In this document: in pieces, positions 9,563 through 16,805 of the stretch
Layout: each line of letters starts with the position of its first letter
Position numbering within the stretch: the first letter of the stretch is position 1
Made by a program: the position numbers and the translations under genes
The notes under the pieces: model-generated
Seen by the model: the letters and a program-made list of their open reading frames with translations, nothing else
What the model was told of the DNA's origin: nothing
Database searches by the model: none
From: a virus
Length of the DNA: 24,715 nt
IMG/VR virus record: IMGVR_UViG_3300046323_000061
Location: 1-24,715 of that record
Reading direction: 5' to 3' (one strand)

Positions 9563-9793
9563 CTATCTCAATTTATCAACAAGTTTTTGCATCTTTTCCC
9601 GATGTTTCTCCGGGGCATTAGTTTTACCACGAAACCAAGAATATACAGTCATTCGGGATACAGAAAAGAATTCTGCCACATCAGTAACAGGAATGTCCTT
9701 CCTAATGCACGCTATTCCTAGCTGTACCCCTATCTTGGTTCTGTCGGCTTCCCTAACGTCTTTTATAAAAACGCTTGAATAGCCTTGAGCCAT
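9563..9793 (-). CDS. Small helix-turn-helix DNA-binding protein, 76 aa
   Basis: A compact Xre/Cro-like or MerR-like helix-turn-helix spans about residues 34-56 (PVTDVAEFFSVSRMTVYSWF). The basic C-terminal tail (APEKHREKMQKLVDKL) suits DNA contact. Start ATG at 9793 has AAGGAG upstream in the 9-base gap after the ssDNA-binding-like gene. A 90-base gap follows before the primase-helicase, holding a near-palindrome (ggtagctaacc, 9536-9546) that might be its operator. It could be an autoregulator of the replication transcript or an origin-binding factor. Neither role is shown by the sequence. Confidence 0.8.
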   Translation of the reverse strand: MAQGYSSVFIKDVREADRTKIGVQLGIACIRKDIPVTDVAEFFSVSRMTVYSWFRGKTNAPEKHREKMQKLVDKLR

Positions 9794-9802
9794 GACTACT
9801 CC

Positions 9803-10693
9803 TTAAGCCTCGTCATCCCAGTCAGATAGAATCTTGCCTAAATCTTTCTTAGGTGCTGGCTCTTCCTTCTTGGATGCACGTTTGGTTGGCTCTGCTGGCT
9901 CTTCTTCGGCTGGCGCTTGTGCTTTAGCTTTTGGGGCTTCAGCAGGGGCAGGGGCTTCTAGTTTAGGCGCATCAGTTTTCTCAGCCGCTACGGTCATCGT
10001 AATTGCTTTGATAGCTTCAGGACTCTTACCTTGCTCAATCGCAGTACCAATTTCATTAGACTCCAAGAAACGTACAGGCTTGAATGTAATCTTAGGTGTA
10101 GAGCTAGCAGTATCAAAACGCATCTCAGTAACCACTGCGGTAATAGGGCAACCCTTAGCACCGATCATCTTAGCGTACATCTGCAAAGGCCATTTACCTG
10201 ATTCACCTTCACCGAAGATTGATGTAGAAGGAAGCACTAATTGGAATACATCACCACCAATATCGTTATCCAAGACTACTGCAATACGTTGGCTGAATCG
10301 GCAAGCACGACCATCACCTTGACCTGAACCTTTTACGTTCTGTGGGCAAGTAGCACAAGACTTAGATTGCGGATGCTTTGCACTAGCGTCAGGGTAGTCA
10401 CCATTTGGAGACCAGCAATCAGGTGTAGATGTAACACCCTTCTTATAAACACCTTCATAGTATGTACGAGATACCTTTGAAGAAGCCGCAACAATAACAA
10501 CATTTAAGTTACGTTCTTCTTTCTGTGCAATCTCTTTACCATTTACTAGCAAGCGCCATACACCACCCTCGATAGAAATACGCTTAGAACCTCCACCACC
10601 ACTACCCATAAGGGCTTTAGTAGTATCGTCCAATTCCATTGTTTTAAGATGGGCTGGTAAACCAATGTCCAACATAGCTAAATCATTACTCAT
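9803..10693 (-). CDS. Putative single-stranded DNA-binding protein with Cys4 cluster and acidic tail
   Basis: The longest frame starts at 10705, but its first codons contain GGAGAAG, an ideal ribosome site for the ATG at 10693 (MSNDLAML), so I start there (296 aa). The core is beta-rich. It carries four cysteines (C93, C113, C116, C131 from this start), spaced as a likely zinc knuckle. The last third is a disordered Ala/Pro/Glu/Lys tail ending in KILSDWDDEA. Acidic tips of this sort recruit replication partners in SSB and T7 gp2.5 proteins. It lies between a conserved coiled-coil protein and the HTH and primase-helicase genes. An ssDNA-binding function fits but is inferred from architecture and neighbours, as no OB-fold can be proved by eye. 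Confidence 0.6.
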   Translation of the reverse strand: MSNDLAMLDIGLPAHLKTMELDDTTKALMGSGGGGSKRISIEGGVWRLLVNGKEIAQKEERNLNVVIVAASSKVSRTYYEGVYKKGVTSTPDCWSPNGDYPDASAKHPQSKSCATCPQNVKGSGQGDGRACRFSQRIAVVLDNDIGGDVFQLVLPSTSIFGEGESGKWPLQMYAKMIGAKGCPITAVVTEMRFDTASSTPKITFKPVRFLESNEIGTAIEQGKSPEAIKAITMTVAAEKTDAPKLEAPAPAEAPKAKAQAPAEEEPAEPTKRASKKEEPAPKKDLGKILSDWDDEA

Positions 10694-10704
10694 TTTCTTC
10701 TCCA

Positions 10705-11085
10705 TTATTTACGACGAATGACAGCCGTGTATCGGCTATCTACTTGTAACCCCGGCGGTACTGCATCCGGGTTTTCTTCAAGAAACGTTGCCATGTTTGC
10801 TTGTGCTACTCTTTTTTCTAGCAACTCAATAGCATTATGCTCCTTAACGAAATCATAGAACGAACTCCAATCGCTCGTCCAAAACCTTTTCTTAACTGAT
10901 CTAGTAACTGTACCGAATTCAGTACGCAAGCCATCTGCACCTGTTTCTTTGCAAATGTTTAATAGCTCAGCTTCGATTACACCTTGTTGCTCTTCTAATT
11001 CACTATCTTGCTTAGATAGCTCTGCTCGTTTTTCACGAATCTTTAGATATATTTTTACCAACTTGTTTGCTGTTGTTTCACTCAT
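10705..11085 (-). CDS. Conserved coiled-coil phage protein, possibly Gam-like, 126 aa
   Basis: First gene after the 11.1 kb promoter, with an AAGGAG ribosome site before ATG at 11085. Residues 1-45 form a Lys/Glu/Gln coiled coil. The C-terminal domain holds GTVTRSVKKRFWTSDW and a conserved-looking ENPDAVPPG segment that ends in a short beta strand (YTAVIRRK). A coiled coil followed by a small alpha/beta domain resembles the host-nuclease inhibitor Gam, and similar genes lie beside phage replication genes. I cannot confirm homology. Its stop overlaps the first possible start of the next gene by one base, so the two are probably co-translated. Confidence 0.75.
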   Translation of the reverse strand: MSETTANKLVKIYLKIREKRAELSKQDSELEEQQGVIEAELLNICKETGADGLRTEFGTVTRSVKKRFWTSDWSSFYDFVKEHNAIELLEKRVAQANMATFLEENPDAVPPGLQVDSRYTAVIRRK

Positions 11086-11109
11086 ATTCTTCTCCTTGTT
11101 TATATCTAT

Positions 11110-11138
11110 AATTTAGTACCATACTTATACAATGTCAA
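11110..11138 (-). promoter_or_regulatory. Sigma70-type promoter for the replication operon
   Basis: On the minus strand, TTGACA (11138-11133, a perfect -35) is followed after exactly 17 bases by TAAATT (11115-11110, 4 of 6 to TATAAT). It points at the 126-residue gene, whose ATG lies 25 bases downstream of the -10. It sits in one of the few gaps in the leftward block, and its -35 overlaps the stop codon of the SNF2 helicase gene. Host RNA polymerase would therefore read the replication operon directly. Confidence 0.65.
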
Positions 11139-12685
11139 GGGGTTTCATCTAAAATATTTTTATACAGGTCTATCATTTTAGTATGAATATCAACTTTTCC
11201 CTGCAACATCTTGTACATTCTTTTTTCTACTGGGGACCCTTCTAGATGCACGACTGTACAGGGGTTGTGTTGTCCTGCTCGGTGTACCCTAGCATTAGCC
11301 TGAAGATATGTTTCAACTGACGTAATAGGGGAAAACCATACTACAACATTCGCCGCAGTTAGAGTAACACCATGCGATGCCGCCTGTGGCTGGATAACTA
11401 AAACCTTTGGCGAGTCTGATGTTTGAAAGCGGTTAAAAATGTCTGTGCGATTGCTAACTGATACTGCACCGTTAATAATTTCTGCATCATAACCACACTT
11501 GTTTAGTTCTTCTGTGATGATGTGTATAGCATGGGTATATGGCACAAACACTAGTACTTTATGTGAGGCTTCATCAATAACTTCTTTGAGGGCAGAGATG
11601 CGGTTGCTTGCATCAAACTCTACAACTTCTCCACTATCCGAATAGACTGCACCACATGACAACTGCAATAGTTTGTTAAGGTTAGCCGCCGCATTTACTG
11701 TGGTAATTTCTTCTCCTGCCGCATGAGCCAGCATATTCTTACGGATGATCTCGTAGTATTTAGTTTGTTGTGCGGTAAGTGGTACATCCCTAGTAGAGTA
11801 GGTCATCTCAGGTAAGTCTAGGCAGTCCTCTTTACTGAAACGTATTGCAGGCTGTAGCACATCAAATACTGTCTGTTCTGATGACTTCTTTGGAACCCAC
11901 TTAAACTGTGTAATCTTTTGCATCACTTGGTCACGGAATGAACCATAAAATCTAGGCACTCCTGCTGGATTAACTAACTTAGCCAAGCCATACGCATCGG
12001 TAGGAGATTGGGAAGCTGGTGTACCTGTAAGCATCCATAACCATGAAGTAGGTTTGATAATTGAGTTAAGTAACTTCCAGCGGGTAGTAGATACAGTCTT
12101 ATATGCGTTTGCTTCGTCTACTACAATCAGGTCAAAATCACCGTTAATTACGGCATCTTTAATAATCCCTAGCCCGTCAAAGTTACAGATAACAAACTCG
12201 GAATCTGCGTTTACTGCATCAATACGCTTCTCTCGGGAATAGCTATGGGCTATCGTACAAGTCCTGTGCATGGCAAATCTAAACAAATCGTTCTGCCAAG
12301 CGGATTGCATAATGGACAATGGGCACAATACTAAAACACGTTTTATAATACCTAGCTTAAGTAAGTAGTCAGCCGCCCAAATTACCGATCCGGTTTTTCC
12401 AGTACCCTGCTCATTAAAACAGAACGCTCGGCGGTGCAGAGTTAGGAATTCAGCAGTAGTACGCTGGTGGTCAAACGGTTTATATAGTCCGGGCCAATCA
12501 TATTGCGAACGAATTGGTGAGGGTACATCTTTAATCTTTAGGTTCTTAAGTACCTGAGCTTCTTCCAGCCCCCATTTAACTAGCACCTCACCTGTATCGA
12601 GAATCTTGCTCTTTGGGATAACCGTAGTGATACGTCCCGGGTCACGCACTTTCAATAGCAGTGCTTTGTTGTCTATGATTTCCAT
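11135..12685 (-). CDS. SNF2/SF2 family DNA helicase or translocase
   Basis: A 516-residue protein with the full superfamily 2 motif set. It has a Q-like FDHQ near 71-74, Walker A NEQGTGKT at 91-98 (Lys97), motif II DEAN at 190-193 in place of the usual DEAH/DEGH, motif III LTGTP at 219-223, and motif VI QANARVHRAGQ near residue 465-475. It lacks extra DNA-recognition domains, as small phage SNF2 proteins do. It probably translocates on double-stranded DNA during replication, recombination or repair. The start overlaps the stop of the upstream small gene by 13 bases and has no clear ribosome site, so coupling is likely. The Cas4-like nuclease lies about 1 kb upstream in the same transcript, a plausible functional partner. 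Confidence 0.9.
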   Translation of the reverse strand: MEIIDNKALLLKVRDPGRITTVIPKSKILDTGEVLVKWGLEEAQVLKNLKIKDVPSPIRSQYDWPGLYKPFDHQRTTAEFLTLHRRAFCFNEQGTGKTGSVIWAADYLLKLGIIKRVLVLCPLSIMQSAWQNDLFRFAMHRTCTIAHSYSREKRIDAVNADSEFVICNFDGLGIIKDAVINGDFDLIVVDEANAYKTVSTTRWKLLNSIIKPTSWLWMLTGTPASQSPTDAYGLAKLVNPAGVPRFYGSFRDQVMQKITQFKWVPKKSSEQTVFDVLQPAIRFSKEDCLDLPEMTYSTRDVPLTAQQTKYYEIIRKNMLAHAAGEEITTVNAAANLNKLLQLSCGAVYSDSGEVVEFDASNRISALKEVIDEASHKVLVFVPYTHAIHIITEELNKCGYDAEIINGAVSVSNRTDIFNRFQTSDSPKVLVIQPQAASHGVTLTAANVVVWFSPITSVETYLQANARVHRAGQHNPCTVVHLEGSPVEKRMYKMLQGKVDIHTKMIDLYKNILDETP

Positions 12686-12927
12686 GTTATATGTTCTTTA
12701 TATAGTTCTGATGCGGCTTGGTGGTTTGTAGTGTGGTAATGGCTAGTAACTATGTATCCCATACTAGTATCTAATTGCCCTATCCAGTAACGAGACCTAC
12801 TACAATACCAATCAAATTTTGCGGGTCTAGTTAATTGACCTCTACTAAGCAATACTGGGCGTAGAAGTAATTCAAAATTATCCCCACATTCCATCTTAAG
12901 CAATGCCTCAACTTCTTGCCTTAACAT
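12673..12927 (-). CDS. Small unknown phage protein, 84 aa
   Basis: A longer frame opens at 12954, but the ribosome site GGAGAAGAAT lies just before the ATG at 12927 (MLRQEVEALL), identical to the site used by the 126-residue gene, so I use the inner start. The N-terminus is an amphipathic helix. The middle is basic and aromatic (KFDWYCSRSRYWIG), and the end holds an HYHTTNH histidine-rich stretch and a helix. No family is recognised. It is the first gene after the 221-base non-coding stretch and is probably co-translated with the SNF2 helicase whose start it overlaps. Confidence 0.65.
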   Translation of the reverse strand: MLRQEVEALLKMECGDNFELLLRPVLLSRGQLTRPAKFDWYCSRSRYWIGQLDTSMGYIVTSHYHTTNHQAASELYKEHITWKS

Positions 12928-13148
12928 ATTCTTCTCCAATAGGAATACGACCAAAACCGTAGTTTTGATTCTTTATTTGTTACACCTTACGGGTGTTATT
13001 CGGTTGTCTCTTTACCCAAGGAAAAAGATGTACCTCACGGAAAGCAAGCCATCTAGTCAGTAACGACAACAGGTGCGGTTTGTTTGGGACAATGAATAAA
13101 CCCTGCTAGCACCACTCACACCTGACGCACTAGCACGTACGACTAAAC
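12928..13148 (-). other. Non-coding stretch with inverted repeats
   Basis: No credible reading frame on either strand. Visible structure: a perfect hairpin caaaac/gttttg with a 4-base loop (12952-12967); ACACC/GGTGT with a 5-base loop near 12985-13000; and an interrupted pair CAGGTG...CACCTG near 13070-13125. No sigma70 promoter was convincing and no T tract follows the hairpins. It is the longest gap in the leftward block, between an HNH-like gene and the helicase operon. A replication origin, a small RNA or a decayed gene are all possible. Confidence 0.4.
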
Positions 13149-13463
13149 TTATTTCTTCTTACGCTCTTTGGTACTTACTTCAGATACTAAGTTACCTTTT
13201 GAATCTCTTTTAAAGCTTCTATTCTTAGCGGCAGATTGGATAGTAACACCGTTCTTGTTTGAACCACCCTTATCGAGGGCTTTTTTGTGCGCAACGTCTT
13301 TACCTTCACGTTTGTCAGCTTTACCGTTTCCATTTTTATCGGCTCCAGTTTTGTCGATAGCCCGTCGTGCACGTTGACGTTCCATACGGTTATCATGTTC
13401 TCCACGTTTCTTCTCCATATCATATTCATGGGCATAGGGTCTAGGTGTTTTTGTATAAGGCAT
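13149..13463 (-). CDS. Highly basic HNH-like phage protein with EF-hand-like loop, 104 aa
   Basis: I start at the ATG at 13463 (MPYTKTPRP), 1 base after the stop of the nuclease gene, with GGAAAG upstream. The protein is very Lys/Arg-rich. The segment DVAHKKALDKGG followed by SAAKNRSFKR resembles the histidine-metal strand and the Asn/Arg end of small phage HNH-type endonucleases (usual form V-D-H-K...G-G...N-R-S). Here the second histidine of a complete HNH finger is not obvious. Before it, DKNGNGKADKRE fits the 12-residue EF-hand calcium loop at positions 1, 3, 5, 6, 9 and 12. It is probably a DNA-binding or nicking protein. The calcium idea is an observation only. Confidence 0.65.
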   Translation of the reverse strand: MPYTKTPRPYAHEYDMEKKRGEHDNRMERQRARRAIDKTGADKNGNGKADKREGKDVAHKKALDKGGSNKNGVTIQSAAKNRSFKRDSKGNLVSEVSTKERKKK

Positions 13464-13464
13464 A

Positions 13465-14133
13465 TTAGTGGTTCTTTCCATTGTGTTCGCAGTCGGTTAT
13501 TGAACACCATGCTCGGCATGAAAAGTTAGGCTTCTTATTCCATACGCTATTCTCGATAGCCGATTCAAGCCGTTGGGTATCTTCCAACCACTTAGTCCAA
13601 TAAACCCCTTCATTATCCTGCACATAGTTAGCTTTAATCAAGTCCTTTACGACCACGAATAGTAAGCCCCCTTTGACTCTTTTGATCTCAGGGAAGTGCT
13701 TAAACAGGGCTAGGGATAGGAGTTCTAACTGCTGGGTGTCTGCATACTTACTAGACTTACCCGTCTTATAATCAATTACATAGGCACTATCACCCTTGAG
13801 GATGATTAGGTCTGCTACTCCTCGCCACCAAACATCCTTATCAAAGAATCCACATGGCTCTAGGTTGGCTGTCAGTCCTAGTCGGTACTCACATAGCTTC
13901 TCCCCTTCTATCTTATTAAGGCTATCTAACTGCTCCTTAATATACATATACTTCTCAGGGATTGGTGTTCCCTTACCGATGTAATCTTCTGCGGCTTTAT
14001 GTACTTCCAGTCCGTAGTTCAAATGCTCGGTAGGGGGTTCTACAATATCTTTTACAACACGTAGCCTGTAATACTTATGTGGGCATTGTTTGAAAAGACT
14101 CAGCGATGAGTACGACCAAGTATATTTAGGCAC
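13465..14133 (-). CDS. PD-(D/E)XK nuclease, Cas4/RecB-like with four-cysteine cluster
   Basis: A 222-residue protein. It starts with the Cas4/PDDEXK_1 opening YSSLSLFKQCPHKYY (Cys17). It has a GLEVH motif (His45), GVADLI (Asp108), VIDYKTGK (Asp121, Lys123) and Gln134, the full nuclease core. The C-terminus carries Cys206, Cys210 and Cys215, which together with Cys17 give the one-plus-three pattern of Cas4/AddB proteins that hold an iron-sulfur cluster. It is likely a DNA exonuclease for end resection or host DNA breakdown. Start is GTG at 14133 with GGGGA upstream. No CRISPR array or cas1/cas2 is present. Its neighbours are the polymerase upstream and the HNH-like gene and helicase downstream. 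Confidence 0.88.
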   Translation of the reverse strand: MPKYTWSYSSLSLFKQCPHKYYRLRVVKDIVEPPTEHLNYGLEVHKAAEDYIGKGTPIPEKYMYIKEQLDSLNKIEGEKLCEYRLGLTANLEPCGFFDKDVWWRGVADLIILKGDSAYVIDYKTGKSSKYADTQQLELLSLALFKHFPEIKRVKGGLLFVVVKDLIKANYVQDNEGVYWTKWLEDTQRLESAIENSVWNKKPNFSCRAWCSITDCEHNGKNH

Positions 14134-14308
14134 TAAGTTCCCCTGTTATATGGGTAAGTAATCGAACGTCTACAAAGGCATTCATCATGTGCTCATGCCC
14201 CTCTTTAAAATGCCTACCATTCATAGCAATCTCAAACTTCTTTAGGTGCTCTCTAGTGCGTATCAATAGGTCTGCGTAATCAAATACTTCTTCTTTAACA
14301 ATCGCCAT
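14126..14308 (-). CDS. Small helical unknown protein, 60 aa
   Basis: A TTG-start frame is slightly longer, but ATG at 14308 (MAIVKEEVFD) has GGAGAGAG just upstream, so I use it. The protein is wholly helical: an acidic N-terminus, a basic middle (RTREHLKKFEIAMNGRHFKEG) and a conserved-looking MNAFVDVRLLTHI. It lacks recognisable motifs. It overlaps the polymerase end by 14 bases and the nuclease start by 8 bases, so it is part of the same translated block. Confidence 0.65.
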   Translation of the reverse strand: MAIVKEEVFDYADLLIRTREHLKKFEIAMNGRHFKEGHEHMMNAFVDVRLLTHITGELSA

Positions 14309-16124
14309 AACTCTCTCCAATTCCTGATTCGCAACTTAACGGCAAGGTCTTAGCCCAATCGGGTCTCCAACTCATGCACTCTTCAATAAAGGCTTGTGCT
14401 TCTTTAGCTTCTTCTTTTGGCACAATACAAGCCACCGCATCATGTACGGTTAATACAGACTTATACCGCTTGTTCATCTTAAGCATCTGCTCAGCAATAA
14501 CACAACGGGCTAGTGCTTGACATAAGTTCTCAACTACTTTACCACCATATATTTTAACAGAACCACGACGAGTTTTATACTCATACTGCTCATTACCTTC
14601 AGGGTCAGTTACTTTAGCTAAACTTTCATAGCGTTGCCATAGCCCACTAGGTAGTAGAAACCCTTTCTTAGAAGCATCAAAAGTTACTACACCTTCTCGT
14701 CCTAAATCGCAAGCATTACCCGATACGATTGCATCTAAGCATCGTCCAGCAGACCTCCATAGCGTTGGGATTTTCGCATAAGTCTTTCTGTAAACGTCGA
14801 TAATATGTTGAGCTTCCCCCTCCGTAATTTCCATACCGAAAGTCTTGAGCTGGATCCCGAATTTCTTAGCCCCCATGCCATAGCCAGCCCCAAGAATTGT
14901 CGTCTTTCCCACGAACCTTTCCTCGGCTGTAATCTCTGACACATCCTTTTCGTAGATAGCCGAAGCCATGATCTTGTAAACATCCTCGCCATTATTAAAT
15001 GCCTCCACTAAGTCATCTTGCCCAGCCAGCCAAGCAACAATCCGTGCCTCAATCTGAGCCGAATCACAGTCAATCATTACATACCCATCAGGAGCACAGA
15101 TAGCTTTCTTTAACTTGCCACCGTTCTGCCCACGACTAGGTAGGTTTTGTAGGTTAATCTTATCATCGCCACCCCATCGCCCTGTATGAGCCGCATAGTA
15201 TTTGATAGGTACAGGTAGCTTTCCACGCTTAGCAATATCAATAAAGCGTTGTGTCCGCGTCTCTTCTAACGTAGACTTGTTGCCCAACCGAGCCGCAACC
15301 AAAGCCTGAACACGTACGTCAGGGTGAGAGATTAGTTCTTTAAGCCCTTCATCAGTCTTGGCAAATGCAAACGTCTCCTTGCCTGTCGTTAGTGAAGTCT
15401 TCATTGGAGGTACAACCCCCAGGGAGGTAAGTAGTTCTGCAAACTTGTTGTTAGACATTAGCGTATCTTTGTCAGCCATGCACGCTTCCATTAGACGTTC
15501 TTTCTTGCGCTTAACATCTTCTAGGTGTTGCTCCAGTAGGGGTAGGTTTAGCACTAAGCTAGGTTCTGTAAACATCTTCAGGGTTACATCAATAACCTTG
15601 AGTTCCTGCTGAGGGAAACCATCCTCAATGAAGATATTAAACAACTTCCAAGTTAAGTCCACGTCGTTCTTGCAGTATTCACCATAGCGATGTAGTTCAT
15701 CAGGTAGAAAGTCTATACGTCTTTGACCCAACGCTTGTAGGACTTCCGTGCCTTTCTCGCCGATTTTGTAACGCTCTGCCAAGACCTTAAGACTACCGCC
15801 CGCCTCAACTCCATGAATCGCACGTGCCATACACAAAGTGTCCAACCAGCCTTTCGGGTGAACCCCATAAAGCCACGAGAGTATTGCCCCATCAAATTGG
15901 GTGTTGTGTGCGAGGACGAGTGAGTTCTTCCAATCGTAGGCTTGTAGTGCTTCCTTAATTTCTTTAAATGTTCCTGTAATCCATGTTGTTTCATTGTCGT
16001 TCTCCTTGACTGCTATACCAATTACTTCAAAGCGATCATCACGCACATACTCCTCGGTGGTCATCTTAGATAGGCTAAATGCTTTGTCGTAATAAGTCTC
16101 AAAGTCAATCGTTAATATTTGCAT
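14295..16124 (-). CDS. Family A DNA polymerase with 3'-5' exonuclease, Leu762 type
   Basis: A 609-residue phage DNA polymerase. Exonuclease motifs: DFET (Asp7, Glu9), LAHNTQFD (Asn74, Asp78), YCKND (Tyr150, Asp154). Polymerase motifs: TGRW at 314-317; motif A D-S-A-Q-I-E-A-R with Asp354, Glu359 and Arg361 (Ser-Ala replacing the usual Tyr-Ser); motif B Arg403, Lys407, Leu411, Tyr415-Gly416; motif C HDA at 561-563. Aligning motif B with E. coli Pol I places Leu411 at Phe762. There is no 5'-nuclease domain, as in T7 gp5-like enzymes. Start ATG at 16124 overlaps the upstream gene by 20 bases; a GGAAG lies 13 bases upstream. It should replicate the phage genome together with the primase-helicase. 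Confidence 0.95.
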   Translation of the reverse strand: MQILTIDFETYYDKAFSLSKMTTEEYVRDDRFEVIGIAVKENDNETTWITGTFKEIKEALQAYDWKNSLVLAHNTQFDGAILSWLYGVHPKGWLDTLCMARAIHGVEAGGSLKVLAERYKIGEKGTEVLQALGQRRIDFLPDELHRYGEYCKNDVDLTWKLFNIFIEDGFPQQELKVIDVTLKMFTEPSLVLNLPLLEQHLEDVKRKKERLMEACMADKDTLMSNNKFAELLTSLGVVPPMKTSLTTGKETFAFAKTDEGLKELISHPDVRVQALVAARLGNKSTLEETRTQRFIDIAKRGKLPVPIKYYAAHTGRWGGDDKINLQNLPSRGQNGGKLKKAICAPDGYVMIDCDSAQIEARIVAWLAGQDDLVEAFNNGEDVYKIMASAIYEKDVSEITAEERFVGKTTILGAGYGMGAKKFGIQLKTFGMEITEGEAQHIIDVYRKTYAKIPTLWRSAGRCLDAIVSGNACDLGREGVVTFDASKKGFLLPSGLWQRYESLAKVTDPEGNEQYEYKTRRGSVKIYGGKVVENLCQALARCVIAEQMLKMNKRYKSVLTVHDAVACIVPKEEAKEAQAFIEECMSWRPDWAKTLPLSCESGIGESYGDC

Positions 16125-16494
16125 GGTTGTACAATCTTCCGTATGTGGTTTGGTATGGTAGTAGTTCTTCTTCTTTTGCGTCGTGTAGGGCTTTAATCAT
16201 TGCTACTTGTTGCGCTACTGTTTGGTTGTGTTGATGGCTTGCCCGTAGGTCTAGTTCCCCTTGTTTATCTTCGTTGGGGTCAAGTAGTTCTTGCATTACT
16301 AATTCAGTAAACCTATCCCGTTCAATATCTCGTATCCCTTCGTCGAGAGCGTTTATTTCTTCTAAAGTAAGACAATGCCTAAAGCTATTCATTAGTCTCG
16401 ACCACTTGTTAGCATCTTCGTGTGGGTTATATATAAACTCTTCAGGGTGCGTCTCCATTCTAGCCAGCAGTATCTTTACCCCATCGTTCATCAT
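16105..16494 (-). CDS. Unknown phage protein, 129 aa
   Basis: I recognise no family. The protein is acidic and helical, with a middle coiled segment (EEINALDEGIRDIERDRF), a Gln/His-rich stretch (ASHQHNQTVAQQ) and a Tyr-rich end. ATG at 16494 lies in an ATGA overlap with the upstream winged-helix gene and follows GGAGG. It ends inside the polymerase start. Its position suggests a replication accessory role, but nothing in the sequence proves it. Confidence 0.65.
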   Translation of the reverse strand: MMNDGVKILLARMETHPEEFIYNPHEDANKWSRLMNSFRHCLTLEEINALDEGIRDIERDRFTELVMQELLDPNEDKQGELDLRASHQHNQTVAQQVAMIKALHDAKEEELLPYQTTYGRLYNHANIND

Positions 16495-16805
16495 GCACCT
16501 CCAAGATACTTATTCATAGCGTCAAACTTACACCCCTTAACTACAAACTTAACTCGTGCATCTTCTTTGCTAGCCTTTAGGCGAACCATCTGCAACTTAA
16601 CCAAGTCCTTAGTCAGTCGGTAGTGGATATTGGCAGGGGAGGCAAAGGCTTTACCAAACTTTAATGTCAGGTCAGTAACCCGAACATCTCGTTCTTCTTC
16701 CCAGCAATCGCTAAGAACCCCAAGCATTAGAATGTCCGTATGGTCTAGCTTAAACTTTGCATAGACTGCGTTCATCTTTGTGGCTAATTTACTTATGTTA
16801 CTCAT
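16491..16805 (-). CDS. Winged-helix (MarR-like) DNA-binding protein, 104 aa
   Basis: The layout is helix, helix (ILMLGVLSDCWEEE), a recognition-like helix near residues 40-65 (VRVTDLTLKFGKAF, then SPANIHYRLTKDLVKL), and a beta wing (MVRLKASKEDARVKFVV). This matches a MarR-like winged helix in size and order. Start at 16805 uses AAGGAAAG and an ATGA overlap with the upstream winged-helix gene. It could regulate middle genes or modify host transcription; the target is unknown. Confidence 0.65.
   Translation of the reverse strand: MSNISKLATKMNAVYAKFKLDHTDILMLGVLSDCWEEERDVRVTDLTLKFGKAFASPANIHYRLTKDLVKLQMVRLKASKEDARVKFVVKGCKFDAMNKYLGGA

Noticed and set aside
9834-10322. Plus-strand frame of 162 residues opposite the ssDNA-binding-like gene
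   Set aside because: It is Ala/Ser-rich with no domain, a mirror of the Ala/Pro/Glu tail coded on the other strand, and has no neighbour context.
13187-13519. Minus-strand frame overlapping the HNH-like gene in another register
   Set aside because: The product has no recognisable domain, while the HNH-like frame has a meaningful sequence and a start after the upstream stop.
13465-14133. CRISPR-associated Cas4 role for the nuclease
   Set aside because: No repeat-spacer array and no cas1, cas2 or other cas gene in the window; stand-alone Cas4-like nucleases are common in phages.
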